Shown: in pieces, positions 17,290-25,508 of the stretch | Numbering within the stretch: the first letter of the stretch is position 1 | Layout of the letters: each line of letters starts with the position of its first letter | NCBI GenBank assembly: GCA_963674975.1 | Contig: OY771913.1 | Coordinates: forward strand, 868,001-932,000 | DNA length: 64,000 nucleotides | Direction of reading: 5' to 3' | Origin: UBA4781 sp963674975 | GTDB lineage: Bacteria > Chloroflexota > Anaerolineae > Anaerolineales > Anaerolineaceae | Made by a program: the position numbers and the translations under genes | Notes under the pieces: generated by a model | The model's database searches: none | Told to the model about the DNA's origin: nothing | Seen by the model: only the letters and a program-made list of their open reading frames with translations

Positions 17290-17415
17290 CTATAAATGTA
17301 GAAATATCTACCAGATGTAAAGATAAAAACACATCCCGGTTGGTAGTCCGGGAGTACTCGTTAGGGTATCAGTAACCTGCCTCCTTGGTTGTCCATTCTT
17401 TGCAAGCAATAAAAA
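17290..17415 (+). ncRNA. Candidate yjdF-type riboswitch or structured leader
   Basis: The roughly 220-base leader between the peptidase terminator and yjdF holds several short stems: GTAG/CTAC (about 17298-17311), TCCCGG (17334-17339) with CCGGGA (17348-17353), and GGT/ACC flanking TATCAGTA near 17376. Known biology: yjdF genes in Firmicutes are often preceded by the yjdF RNA motif, a riboswitch class. I cannot align to its consensus here, so the call rests on the gene downstream, a structured leader and a clean AAGGAGG ribosome-binding site at its end. Confidence 0.35.
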
Positions 17416-17432
17416 ATAAGGAGGAACCAATC

Positions 17433-17852
17433 ATGGAAGCGGTCAAGGCAAGTCTGACGGTTTTCTTTGAAAATCCGTTCTGGGTAGCCGTCTATGAACG
17501 CGAGTATGCTGGAAAGTATGAGCTCTGTAAAGTAACCTTCGGGGCAGAACCAAAAGATTATGAAATCTACGATTACTTCCTGAAGAATTTCAACCACCTG
17601 AGATTCAGCCCACCCGTTTCATCAGCGAGAAGAAAAGAAAAGCGGTTTAATCCAAAGCGTATGCAGCGCGAGATCAATAAACAGATGCAGAAACGCGTCA
17701 TGGGCACAAAAGCGCAGCAAGCATTGAAGCTCCAGCAAGAACAGAACAAGAAAAAGCGCAAGACCCGCTCCCGAGAAATGCTGGAAGCTGAAAAAGAACG
17801 ACAATTTGAACTGCACCAGCAAAAACGCAAGGATAAGCACAAGGGACATTGA
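17433..17852 (+). CDS. yjdF: YjdF family protein (DUF2992)
   Basis: This 139-residue soluble protein has the YjdF pattern: an N-terminal domain (MEAVKASLTVFFENPFWV, YELCKVTFGAEPKDYEIYDYFLKNF) and a very basic Lys/Arg/Gln-rich tail from about residue 65 that may form a coiled coil or bind nucleic acid. The function is unknown. In other bacteria yjdF is linked to a riboswitch that senses azaaromatic compounds. The start has GGAGG 7 bases upstream. An earlier ATG in frame lies in the leader and is rejected. The gene sits between the M1 peptidase gene and a fragment of the same gene. Confidence 0.8.
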   Translation: MEAVKASLTVFFENPFWVAVYEREYAGKYELCKVTFGAEPKDYEIYDYFLKNFNHLRFSPPVSSARRKEKRFNPKRMQREINKQMQKRVMGTKAQQALKLQQEQNKKKRKTRSREMLEAEKERQFELHQQKRKDKHKGH

Positions 17853-18018
17853 TGATCAGGTCAATGAATCCTGGATTGATTATGCCGTTTTTGAATTCTT
17901 GAAGAATCTCTTTACCGAATACAAATGGGGAATTCTAAATACAGAGGAATTTCGAGCTGTCGCAGAGGAATCATGCGGCTGCGACCTGCAGAATGAATTC
18001 GATAGCTGGGTATATTAA
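17851..18018 (+). pseudogene. Decayed duplicate of the 3' end of the M1 peptidase gene
   Basis: Codons here specify DDQVNESWIDYA and then EFLKNLFTEYKWGILNTEEF continuing to the same WVY stop as the M1 peptidase at 17101. By my count the last ~130 bases differ from 16977-17107 at about 8 positions, and the match runs a few bases past the stop. Relative to the intact gene, the segment between WIDEG and EFLKNL (about 80 codons) and everything before DDQ are missing. It begins at the yjdF stop codon and has no start of its own. It is a remnant of duplication or recombination. Confidence 0.85.
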
Positions 18019-18037
18019 CAATAGTGCATAAACAAAA

Positions 18038-18075
18038 AAAGAGAGCTGGACTTAAAAGCCAGCTCTCTTTTTTAT
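18038..18075. terminator. Bidirectional terminator between the pseudogene and the glycan region
   Basis: AGAGAGCTGG (18040-18049) pairs perfectly with CCAGCTCTCT (18059-18068). A T run follows on the plus strand and an A tract precedes, so it serves both the yjdF transcript and the minus-strand glycan operon that ends at 18072. Confidence 0.85.
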
Positions 18076-18386
18076 TTTTCTTTATCGGTCGGCTTGCTGT
18101 CCAGGATCGTGATCGCACTTGATTTGGTTGCCTCATCATTCTTCTTTAAATGCTTCGAGTGTTCGTCCACCACTTCCTGCGGGCAGAGTGTAATGAATAA
18201 CTGCATGGCTCCCATGATCACCACCGCATCATCGATCGGTCCGATCACCAGATCGGGGACAATCAGGTAAACAACGGCTGCCAGCGGGATCAATTTCAAA
18301 TAGATGGCAACCCGTTTATCAAGCATCAATAAAACCGTCAAACGAAATTTTGTAAGCAGATCTCTAAAAAAATTTACATCGTGCAT
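18072..18386 (-). CDS. DUF1232/YkvA-like small membrane protein
   Basis: This 104-residue protein has the DUF1232 core: DKRVAIYLKLIPLAAVVYLIVPD followed by PIDDAVVIMGAM. The usual SPID motif is replaced by VPDLVIGPIDD. It has one or two hydrophobic helices and a charged C-terminus. Function of the family is unknown. AAGGAT precedes the start. It begins 4 bases after the stop of the glycosyltransferase gene upstream, so it is the last gene of the long operon. Confidence 0.7.
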   Translation of the reverse strand: MHDVNFFRDLLTKFRLTVLLMLDKRVAIYLKLIPLAAVVYLIVPDLVIGPIDDAVVIMGAMQLFITLCPQEVVDEHSKHLKKNDEATKSSAITILDSKPTDKEK

Positions 18387-18390
18387 ATTT

Positions 18391-19176
18391 TTATCCTTTT
18401 TCTCGAAACAGTCTTTTTCGCTTCCAGTGAATATAGGGAGCAGCCAGTTTCCTCAGCCATGATTTCCAGACAATGGGTGCAAAGCGGGAACCGCCGTCGC
18501 GGTAGTGCACCCGCAGCATTTCTGGCCAGCAGCGGTCATCGGCTGCCATTGTTTTCGCATCTTGATGCAGGCGAAAATTCGCCCACACATGATGAGGAGT
18601 ATACACAACAGGTCCCACCTGCGCAAGGCGGACCCACAGATCATAATCCATCGCAAAGTAGAAAGACGTGTCCAGCGGAGCCACCTGCTTCCAGCCAACG
18701 GCAGTAAAAAATGCCGCCTGCTGCGGAATATGCACATACCCGCTGCGCAGTTTTTTTAGGTCGGTCTGCGCAGCCGGAAAATCACCAATCACCCTGTCGT
18801 TCTCATCGATATAGTGGGCATCCCCATACACCAATATGGTTTCTGGATTCTTTTGCAAGAAATCAACTGCCTCGCGCACCGCTCCCAGCTGGTAAGTATC
18901 ATCCGAATTCAGCCAGGCAAAGATCTGCCCACTGGCATGCGTAAAACCCTTATTGATCGCTTCGGTCTGTCCGCAGTCGGGTTCCGATACCCACCAGGCT
19001 AGACGGTTTGCGTACTTTTTGATCACATCCAGACTGCCGTCGGTCGAGCCGCCATCCACCACCAGGTATTCCAGATTGGGATAATCCTGCTCAAGCACCG
19101 AGCGCATGGTCTTTTCAAGGTAAGATGCCTGATTGAATGAGGGGGTAACAATAGAAACCAACGGTAATTCACTCAT
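18391..19176 (-). CDS. Family 2 glycosyltransferase
   Basis: This 261-residue GT-A enzyme begins LVSIVTPSFNQASYLEKT. It has VDGGSTDGS near residue 40 and the metal-binding WLNSDDTY near 90, so the nucleotide-sugar site is intact. No membrane helix is present. It probably adds one sugar on the cytoplasmic face. A close paralogue lies at 22968-23921. The start (MSELPLV) has GGAG 7 bases upstream and overlaps the stop of the preceding gene by 8 bases. Confidence 0.88.
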   Translation of the reverse strand: MSELPLVSIVTPSFNQASYLEKTMRSVLEQDYPNLEYLVVDGGSTDGSLDVIKKYANRLAWWVSEPDCGQTEAINKGFTHASGQIFAWLNSDDTYQLGAVREAVDFLQKNPETILVYGDAHYIDENDRVIGDFPAAQTDLKKLRSGYVHIPQQAAFFTAVGWKQVAPLDTSFYFAMDYDLWVRLAQVGPVVYTPHHVWANFRLHQDAKTMAADDRCWPEMLRVHYRDGGSRFAPIVWKSWLRKLAAPYIHWKRKRLFREKG

Positions 19177-20623
19177 CAATATGCTCCAGGGCGGTAATTT
19201 CCTCAACATCATAATAACCGGCAGCGCAAACGTTGACCCAGTAATTCGGGTCGTCGGTTAATTCTGCCACCGTCCCGATGGAATCCAGCGCCTGAATGGT
19301 AAGCGAGAGTTCACCACCCTCAACCTTTTCCATGATCTGCGTATTGCGCTGGTCCCAGGTTTGCGCGATGGCTTTCCACTGCGGAAGCTGCTGCCATTCC
19401 GCCCAGGCTCCTTTCAACGGATACAGGCTCAGGATGAATAAAACGATAATGGACATCAAGCAGGTATCCACGATCCGATCCAGCCAGCGGTGGCTGATGA
19501 TCCCAAGGCTGAAACCTGCCGTGATGACCATAAACACCGTCACAAAACGCCCCAGCATCCAGGCACGCTCTTCGGGATATGCCATCATGCCGTAGGCTGT
19601 GGGAGCAGCCACACACACTAACAGGATGAAGCCGGCGATCAGGCTGCCCCAGAATATTCTTTCAAATAATTTCTGGTCAAGCGCAGATTCTGCATGCCCG
19701 CTGAGATGATAAGCAAAGATCAAAGTGGTCAAGAAAAGAATCAGCAAGGGTACCGGCAAGCCGATAAGGCTGTGATATGAAAAACTGACGGCATAGCGCA
19801 GTGCCAGATAAATCACCTGCCAGATGCTGGCAGCCTGCTCCAGTGTTTCCAGCCGCATGCTGTTTCCGGGGGAGAGCACCATGATGCACATGGTTGTCAG
19901 TGAGCCTATCAGCGCAGGAATAATGCCCTGCAGCAATGAGCGGCGCTTTTCTTTTTTCATGAAAAGAATTCCGCCCAGGATCATAAGCAGCCAGGAACCG
20001 GTTTCCAGAGCCGCGAAGGTTTCTGACAATCCCGCTGAAAAGAACGCCACAATAAACAAACCTATCCAGCGGTACCAGGGGAATCCTTTTATTAATCCCA
20101 GTATAAGCAAGATCAGGCTCAATCCAAAGAGCGGAATGGGAGCATAATAGCTGACCATTCCCGAACGCCAGAATAAACTCTGAAACAGGTTGGGCGCCAT
20201 CAGCAGCATGAAATAGGTCAGTAATTGGCTGAGAAATAGAGCGGCATACCAGCGCTGCGGAAAATGGATGAGCTGAAACAGCAGTTGAAACACGCGCGTA
20301 TAGATCAGAACCGTAATGAGGATCATGAACGCCGGTAGGATATGAATGGCAGTCTCACCGAAAAGCTCATTCAAACCCACCAGGAAGAAAGCCGCGAAAC
20401 GGTTGGAGACATTCTGATAAAAATAGCCTGTACCACTGAACAACCCATGCTCATGGTAGATCGTGCCGAAGCAGTAATCATCCGCCCAGTAGCGCGAATA
20501 GAAACCACGACAGGCATATACTACCAGGGCAAGAAAAAGGAACAGGTTTACCAGGATCAGTATAGTTTGAAAAAGGCGCTGTGTTTTCCGCCGGTCAAGC
20601 GGATATTGAAAACGAGGTTTCAT
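19169..20623 (-). CDS. Polytopic membrane protein, DUF6056-like
   Basis: This 484-residue protein has about 11-12 hydrophobic segments. The first extracytoplasmic loop carries YWADDYCFGTIYHEHG and NVSNRFAAFF, the acidic motif and Arg/Phe element typical of DUF6056 and related GT-C-like proteins. These are thought to transfer sugars from polyprenyl phosphate donors, but activity is unproven. The C-terminal 70 residues are soluble. The gene overlaps the GT2 gene downstream by 8 bases, which argues for a shared role in glycan assembly. Confidence 0.65.
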   Translation of the reverse strand: MKPRFQYPLDRRKTQRLFQTILILVNLFLFLALVVYACRGFYSRYWADDYCFGTIYHEHGLFSGTGYFYQNVSNRFAAFFLVGLNELFGETAIHILPAFMILITVLIYTRVFQLLFQLIHFPQRWYAALFLSQLLTYFMLLMAPNLFQSLFWRSGMVSYYAPIPLFGLSLILLILGLIKGFPWYRWIGLFIVAFFSAGLSETFAALETGSWLLMILGGILFMKKEKRRSLLQGIIPALIGSLTTMCIMVLSPGNSMRLETLEQAASIWQVIYLALRYAVSFSYHSLIGLPVPLLILFLTTLIFAYHLSGHAESALDQKLFERIFWGSLIAGFILLVCVAAPTAYGMMAYPEERAWMLGRFVTVFMVITAGFSLGIISHRWLDRIVDTCLMSIIVLFILSLYPLKGAWAEWQQLPQWKAIAQTWDQRNTQIMEKVEGGELSLTIQALDSIGTVAELTDDPNYWVNVCAAGYYDVEEITALEHIDE

Positions 20624-20697
20624 GCAGTCAGTTCTTCCTTTGCGAACCCTGATTTTACCATCAATCGAAATTCGACCTTCAAACGTTTCCTATAACG

Positions 20698-21456
20698 CTA
20701 TTTTAATCGATAGATGCCGCGCAGGGCTTTCCAGCGAATAAGGATCAGTTCTAAGAACATGTTCAGGGAATCTTTGAACAAATGCACTCGGCTATCGCCC
20801 CGAAAACCGGTCATGCGCACCGGAATGCGCTGAATGCGGTATCCCAGATGCTGGGCAATGAACAGCACTTCCACATCCATACCAAAATCATCAATGGTGG
20901 TTCGCGAAAAGATTTCTTCCGCTGCCTGTGCACAGAATCCTTTCAGTCCGCACTGCGTATCATTAATACCTTTCACCGCAAAGAGATGAACCAGCCAGCC
21001 AAATACCTGCCCCGCTATAAAACGGATGAAGGGCACGCCAACCAGCGTGGAACCCGGCATATCTCTGGCGCCAATGGTCACGTCCCAGTCCTCCTGCAGG
21101 GCTGCATTCATGGTGCGCAGTACATCCAGTTCGAAGGGCATGTCAGCATCCATAAAAATACGCGTGTTTCCGCGGGCAGCCTGCATCCCCCTGCGCACAG
21201 AAAAACCCTTGCCGGAATTTTTCGCGTTCTTGAGATAAGTAAAATTCTTTATCTTTCCGGAAAACTGCTCGCAGATCTGCTGTGTTTCATCATTAGAACC
21301 ATCATCCACCACGATGATCTCCCAGCTTTCGAATTCTTTCTGCAGATAGGTGCTTAGCGACTTGATCGTTAATTCGATCCAGCTTTGCTCGTTATAAGCC
21401 GGTATCACGAGAGAAATGTGTGGAGAATTCAGCGGTACAGACTGTTTTTTCGGCAT
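20698..21456 (-). CDS. DPM1-like family 2 glycosyltransferase
   Basis: This 252-residue GT2 enzyme resembles dolichyl/polyprenyl-phosphate mannose or glucose synthases: ISLVIPAYNEQSWIELT, VVDDGSNDETQQI, FMDADMPF, and NDTQCGLKGF. It has no C-terminal membrane helices, like the soluble DPM1 form. It probably makes a lipid-linked monosaccharide at the membrane. The gene encoding a GT-C-type membrane protein ends 7 bases before its start on the same strand and could use the product. The start chosen has GAGGG 4 bases upstream. Confidence 0.8.
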   Translation of the reverse strand: MPKKQSVPLNSPHISLVIPAYNEQSWIELTIKSLSTYLQKEFESWEIIVVDDGSNDETQQICEQFSGKIKNFTYLKNAKNSGKGFSVRRGMQAARGNTRIFMDADMPFELDVLRTMNAALQEDWDVTIGARDMPGSTLVGVPFIRFIAGQVFGWLVHLFAVKGINDTQCGLKGFCAQAAEEIFSRTTIDDFGMDVEVLFIAQHLGYRIQRIPVRMTGFRGDSRVHLFKDSLNMFLELILIRWKALRGIYRLK

Positions 21457-21463
21457 AGATCCC

Positions 21464-22963
21464 TCACAGGTCCTCATAGTTCAGGTCAAATAAAAGCATA
21501 TCTTCATCACTGGAAAGCAGCGGATAATTCGCATACAGCCAATCCTCCAACTGCGGCTGGTTGGCAAATTCATCGAAATCCGTCACCAGAAAATAATCAC
21601 AGCCAGTCGTGTACTCACTGAAATAATCTTTCAGCGTCAGGTCCTGACCGGCTTCCTGGCGCAGCTCGATGTCATCCAGGGTTGGCCAGTTGCGCGGGGT
21701 AAGCCATCCCCAGTATGCCAGACGATTTCCATAATCCTGGCTGAGCGCCACTACAGTATCGGTGGGGGAGAACAGCGCCGAAATCTTTTCCCAGAAAGCT
21801 ATTTCAACGTTGTAATTCACCTTTTTCAATTCCGAGCGCGCATCCATGGCATATACTCCAAACAGAAAGATCAGAAGGAGTGACGCGATACCCCACAGCA
21901 ATCCTGATCGTTTTTCTACCGCAGAAAGGATCGGTTTGAACAAACCCGAAATGCCCAGCGCGACCAGCAGCAGCACGGGTAGATGATAATAATCATGGGT
22001 GGAAATATGATGCGGAAGGGCAAAACCCAGCAAGATATAACCGATCCATGCACCGATCAATATATTGCGTGTGGACTTGTTTTCGATCATCAGTGTGCCG
22101 ACCAACCCCAGCACCAGCCAGCCCACATCCACCACCCGGCGCAGGTTGCTCAACCAGCGTAAATAAAAGGAAATATCCGTCCACATAGCCGGGAAGAAGC
22201 GCAGGCTGAACTGCCCGCCGTAACTTTTATCGATCCATAAGCCATATGCCAGGTATGCCGCATACGGCAGGATGGTTAAAAGAAAGGCGACCCACAGCTT
22301 CTTATCTTTAAAAGCGGTTTTCCAGTTTTTCTCCGCAAGCAGCCAGCCTATCCACATGCCTGCCACAAAGAAAGCTGCTACCGTCTTGATGAAGATCGCC
22401 AGACCGCCAAACAGACCCACCCATACCGCGTTTTTCCAGAAATGCTCTTTATCCCATTTCAGCAGAAACATGAAGAACAATGACAGCAGGCACACCAGCA
22501 GCGTTTCAGGTTGAAACGACCGGCTGGCAATGATGCCGTAGGTATTGAAAAGGAAAAATGCTGCCCCGATCCAGGCAGCCTGCTCGCCAAACTCACGCCT
22601 AGCAGTTCTGAGCAGGGGAATGGCTGCCAGCAGCCAGAACACGATCGCGATCACGCGTGGGATACGCAGGTCAACCGAGCCGGTCAGCATATATCCATAT
22701 GCCGCCAGCCACTCCATAAGCGGCGGTTCGATCAATCCTTCCAGCTTCCACTGCTGGATGGCGATGCCTGCTTTTTCACTGGAATCTCCGATCAATTGAT
22801 AGTACATCCCGCGCGCCATCAGGGCTGAATGCAGCTGGCGGGTGGGATGAAAATCAAGCGGCGCATCGGCAAGATCATACAGCCTGATCATCAATCCGCA
22901 TAGAATCAGCATAACCGATATAAGAATGAATATCCAATTTTTTGAAGCAGGTTTGGCTTGCAT
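21464..22963 (-). CDS. GT39/PMT-like membrane glycosyltransferase
   Basis: This 499-residue protein has about 11 membrane segments. An acidic loop follows the first segment (RLYDLADAPLDFHPTRQLHSA), a pattern of the GT-C dolichyl-phosphate-mannose protein mannosyltransferase/ArnT superfamily. The C-terminal 100 residues form a periplasm-facing domain. It should transfer a sugar from a polyprenyl phosphate carrier to a protein, lipid or glycan. It is encoded just before the DPM1-like donor synthase, supporting a two-step pathway. The acceptor is unknown. Confidence 0.75.
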   Translation of the reverse strand: MQAKPASKNWIFILISVMLILCGLMIRLYDLADAPLDFHPTRQLHSALMARGMYYQLIGDSSEKAGIAIQQWKLEGLIEPPLMEWLAAYGYMLTGSVDLRIPRVIAIVFWLLAAIPLLRTARREFGEQAAWIGAAFFLFNTYGIIASRSFQPETLLVCLLSLFFMFLLKWDKEHFWKNAVWVGLFGGLAIFIKTVAAFFVAGMWIGWLLAEKNWKTAFKDKKLWVAFLLTILPYAAYLAYGLWIDKSYGGQFSLRFFPAMWTDISFYLRWLSNLRRVVDVGWLVLGLVGTLMIENKSTRNILIGAWIGYILLGFALPHHISTHDYYHLPVLLLVALGISGLFKPILSAVEKRSGLLWGIASLLLIFLFGVYAMDARSELKKVNYNVEIAFWEKISALFSPTDTVVALSQDYGNRLAYWGWLTPRNWPTLDDIELRQEAGQDLTLKDYFSEYTTGCDYFLVTDFDEFANQPQLEDWLYANYPLLSSDEDMLLFDLNYEDL

Positions 22964-22967
22964 GAAC

Positions 22968-23921
22968 TTATTTCTTTCCGCTTAATTTTGCTTTTATTGT
23001 ATTCATTTTTCTGCGCCGTTCCACCACATTTTCCACGCGCACCAGCTTCAAGGCGGCTGCCAGCGCAAACAGCATGCGGTGAAATTCGCGAAATCCGGTG
23101 GCGGGGTGATAGCAGATGCTGCGTATATAGGCTTTGAAAGCCGCCCAGCCCTTGCCTCCATCCAGCAAATAACGCCCATCGATCAGGCAGGCACCTGCTT
23201 TAACCTTTCGCTCAATGGTTGGAAAAATCGCCTTTGTCTTATCAAACGTGCACATCCAATCCACAATACGGTAGGCTTCTTCGCCGAATTTTTCGGCTGC
23301 CGCCACATTCTTGGCGCCGGCGTGGTAGCGCGCGGCTGCCAGGAACTGGGGTATATGTTGAATTTTAGTGATACCCGCCATGCGGATCCACAGCTGATGA
23401 TCGAGCAGATACTGGTAAGAAAGATCCAGATAACCCGCCTGCCGCAGTACTTCCTTGCGGAAAAAAACCGCCGGCTGTCCGATGATCCGAAAAGTCATCA
23501 GGTCCTGCAGGCTGTAATCGCCATATTTCAGGGTATTGATCTGTTCACCGTGCTCATCCAGCGCCAGCACATCACCGAACACCAAGCCTACCTGTGGGTG
23601 TTCCTGAAAATACTCCACGACCGTGGAAAATGTATCCGGCAGATACAGATCATCCGAATTGAGCCAGGCGATAATCTCTCCCCTGGCACGCTTCAATCCT
23701 TTGTTGATGGCATCCGCCTGTCCATTATCTTTTTCCGAAATCCACCAGGTAAGCCGGTCGGCATACTTTTTGATGATCTCCACACTGCCATCGGTAGATT
23801 TTCCATCCGCGATCAGGTATTCCAGATTGGGATACTTTTGATCCAGTACCGATTCAATAGCAGGTTCCAGAAAAGCAGCCTGGTTAAAAGAGGGGGTTAC
23901 GATCGAAACCAGAGGCTGCAC
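22968..23921 (-). CDS. Family 2 glycosyltransferase
   Basis: This 317-residue enzyme is closely related to the GT2 at 18391-19176 over the first 200 residues (LVSIVTPSFNQAAFLEPAI, ADGKSTDGS, AWLNSDDLY). It carries an extra C-terminal segment of about 60 residues that is basic and ends in a Lys/Arg-rich tail (ERRRKMNTIKAKLSGKK), perhaps for membrane contact. The catalytic Asp residues are kept, although the usual DGGSTDG reads DGKSTDG. Four bases separate it from the GT39-like gene. Confidence 0.87.
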   Translation of the reverse strand: MQPLVSIVTPSFNQAAFLEPAIESVLDQKYPNLEYLIADGKSTDGSVEIIKKYADRLTWWISEKDNGQADAINKGLKRARGEIIAWLNSDDLYLPDTFSTVVEYFQEHPQVGLVFGDVLALDEHGEQINTLKYGDYSLQDLMTFRIIGQPAVFFRKEVLRQAGYLDLSYQYLLDHQLWIRMAGITKIQHIPQFLAAARYHAGAKNVAAAEKFGEEAYRIVDWMCTFDKTKAIFPTIERKVKAGACLIDGRYLLDGGKGWAAFKAYIRSICYHPATGFREFHRMLFALAAALKLVRVENVVERRRKMNTIKAKLSGKK

Positions 23922-23924
23922 GCA

Positions 23925-24734
23925 TCACTCCTTGAACATGTCTTTGTAATCAGCTTTGGGAAAAACAGTCAGTTTTCCACCGATGGTAGCATCGATGACT
24001 TTGCGCCCATCCGCTTCGAAAGCCTGTTTTGCCATGTGATAAGCCAGTTCCGAGGTATCCAGGTCAGGCAGCTGCCAGCGGAAACCTTTACCAAAATAAG
24101 CGGGATTAAAATGATTGGGATCATCCCCCTTCGAGACGATGGTGGTATTGGGTTTCCCCTTGGTAACAAAGCTGTGATCTACCCCGATCAGAATCACTTC
24201 GGAGAAGCCCATAAAATAGGCAAGCTGCAAACACACATAAGTAACGGTGGCTCCCTCCCACAGTCGACCGGCGGCATTCTTCGCAAATTTCGCACCGGTA
24301 TAGGTTGTATGCAGAAATTGCAGATTCTCTGCCGGTTTTAACCATTTTCTAGCACGCCATGAGAAAAAACGCGGAATCTCCATATTCTGCATATCTTCAA
24401 TAGTTTGCTCAATGACCAGATCATTCACGCATACCAGAAATGAAGTCGGAAAACCAAGTTCCGGGAACATCAGATAGATGCGGTTCATGCCGAAGGTATA
24501 CTCATCCTTCAATTTCGTAAGATCAGTATTCTTCAGACTGGGACCATTCCCGATCACAAAACAGCGTTTGCCTTGATAGCGGTTGTGATATTTCTCGATC
24601 TTTTTCTTCGAATCAATACGCCAGGGATGGGTATTGGCAGAAATATCTTCCGGCAGACGCTGCAGCCAATCACGTGCAGCACGCCCTGCATTCAATAATC
24701 CTTCAGGGAGATGTTCTTTGAGGCTTTTACGCAT
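23925..24734 (-). CDS. DUF115/GT42-like protein, possible nonulosonate transferase
   Basis: This is a 269-residue protein without membrane helices. It contains FVIGNGPSLKNTDLTKLKDE (about 58-77), then FGMNRIYLMFP and VTYVCLQLAYFMGFSEVILIGVDHSF. This order (GNGPSLK, an NxxY-type second Asn, a Gly-Tyr/Phe beta strand ending in GVDH/GIDF) is shared by the DUF115/MAF flagellin-glycosylation family and by GT42 sialyltransferases such as Cst-II. Given three CMP-sugar synthetases in the cluster, transfer of a CMP-activated nonulosonate is an attractive inference but not shown. Its stop is 3 bases from the next gene. Confidence 0.6.
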   Translation of the reverse strand: MRKSLKEHLPEGLLNAGRAARDWLQRLPEDISANTHPWRIDSKKKIEKYHNRYQGKRCFVIGNGPSLKNTDLTKLKDEYTFGMNRIYLMFPELGFPTSFLVCVNDLVIEQTIEDMQNMEIPRFFSWRARKWLKPAENLQFLHTTYTGAKFAKNAAGRLWEGATVTYVCLQLAYFMGFSEVILIGVDHSFVTKGKPNTTIVSKGDDPNHFNPAYFGKGFRWQLPDLDTSELAYHMAKQAFEADGRKVIDATIGGKLTVFPKADYKDMFKE

Positions 24735-24740
24735 ACGTTT

Positions 24741-25499
24741 CTACTCCGTGCTCAATCTGGCAGTTGCCCCGCCATCCACAACCAGAGCCTGACCGGTCAT
24801 AAATGCGGATTCTTCGCCGGCTAAAAAGTAAATGGTGCTGGCAATTTCTTCCGGTGTTCCGATACGCCCGTTCACCGTTTTGCGCGCCAGGTTTTCGAGG
24901 CGCTCTTCCAAACTGCCGCCGCTATGCTGCCCGCGGTTCATACCGGAGCGCAGCATAGGGGTATCCACCGCGCCGGGTAAGACGGCATTCACACGGATAT
25001 TATCCGGTGCAAATTCGATCGCCATAGCACGGGTAAGCGCCAGCAGCCCGCCTTTGCTGGCTGCATAAGCAGCCACATTCTTTGAGGTTGCCACAGCGTG
25101 CACCGAAGAAACATTCACGATCGCTCCGCCACCTGCTTTTACAAGTAAGGGGTGGGCAAACTTGGCGCCCACAAACGCAGAGCGTAAATTGGAGGCAATC
25201 ACCATATCCCATTCATCAATGGTGGTATCCATGATCGGTTTGGAAACCTGTACACCCGCGTTATTAACCACCGCATTCAAATACGGTGTAAAAGCAGATG
25301 CCTTCTTATAGATAGAGGAGATATCCTCCGGCTTGGAGATATCAGCCAGAATAAAAAGCCCATCCTCCGGAAAATTCCCGGCGAATTCCCGGCGGTCCAC
25401 ACCGACCACTTTCCAGCCTGAATTTGAGAACTTCTTAACTGAAGCGCTGCCAATTCCGCCGGATGCGCCGGTGATCAGGACAATTTTTTCTTGTGTCAT
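24741..25499 (-). CDS. Short-chain dehydrogenase/reductase
   Basis: This 252-residue classical SDR has the NAD(P) motif TGASGGIGSAS at the N-terminus, NNAGVQ, the catalytic Ser in NVSSVHAV and the YAASKGG catalytic Tyr/Lys. VDRREF after beta-2 favours NAD(H). The C-terminus FMTGQALVVDGG is standard. GGAGAG precedes the start. It lies in an unbroken minus-strand run with a 2-hydroxyacid dehydrogenase and a CMP-sugar synthetase, so it may oxidise or reduce a sugar precursor. The substrate is unknown. Confidence 0.82.
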   Translation of the reverse strand: MTQEKIVLITGASGGIGSASVKKFSNSGWKVVGVDRREFAGNFPEDGLFILADISKPEDISSIYKKASAFTPYLNAVVNNAGVQVSKPIMDTTIDEWDMVIASNLRSAFVGAKFAHPLLVKAGGGAIVNVSSVHAVATSKNVAAYAASKGGLLALTRAMAIEFAPDNIRVNAVLPGAVDTPMLRSGMNRGQHSGGSLEERLENLARKTVNGRIGTPEEIASTIYFLAGEESAFMTGQALVVDGGATARLSTE

Positions 25500-25508
25500 A
25501 ACTCTCCT

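Noticed and set aside
23079..24341. Open frame of 420 codons on the plus strand
   Set aside because: It lies opposite two clear glycosyltransferase-type genes, has no recognisable domain, and is a shadow of their codon use.
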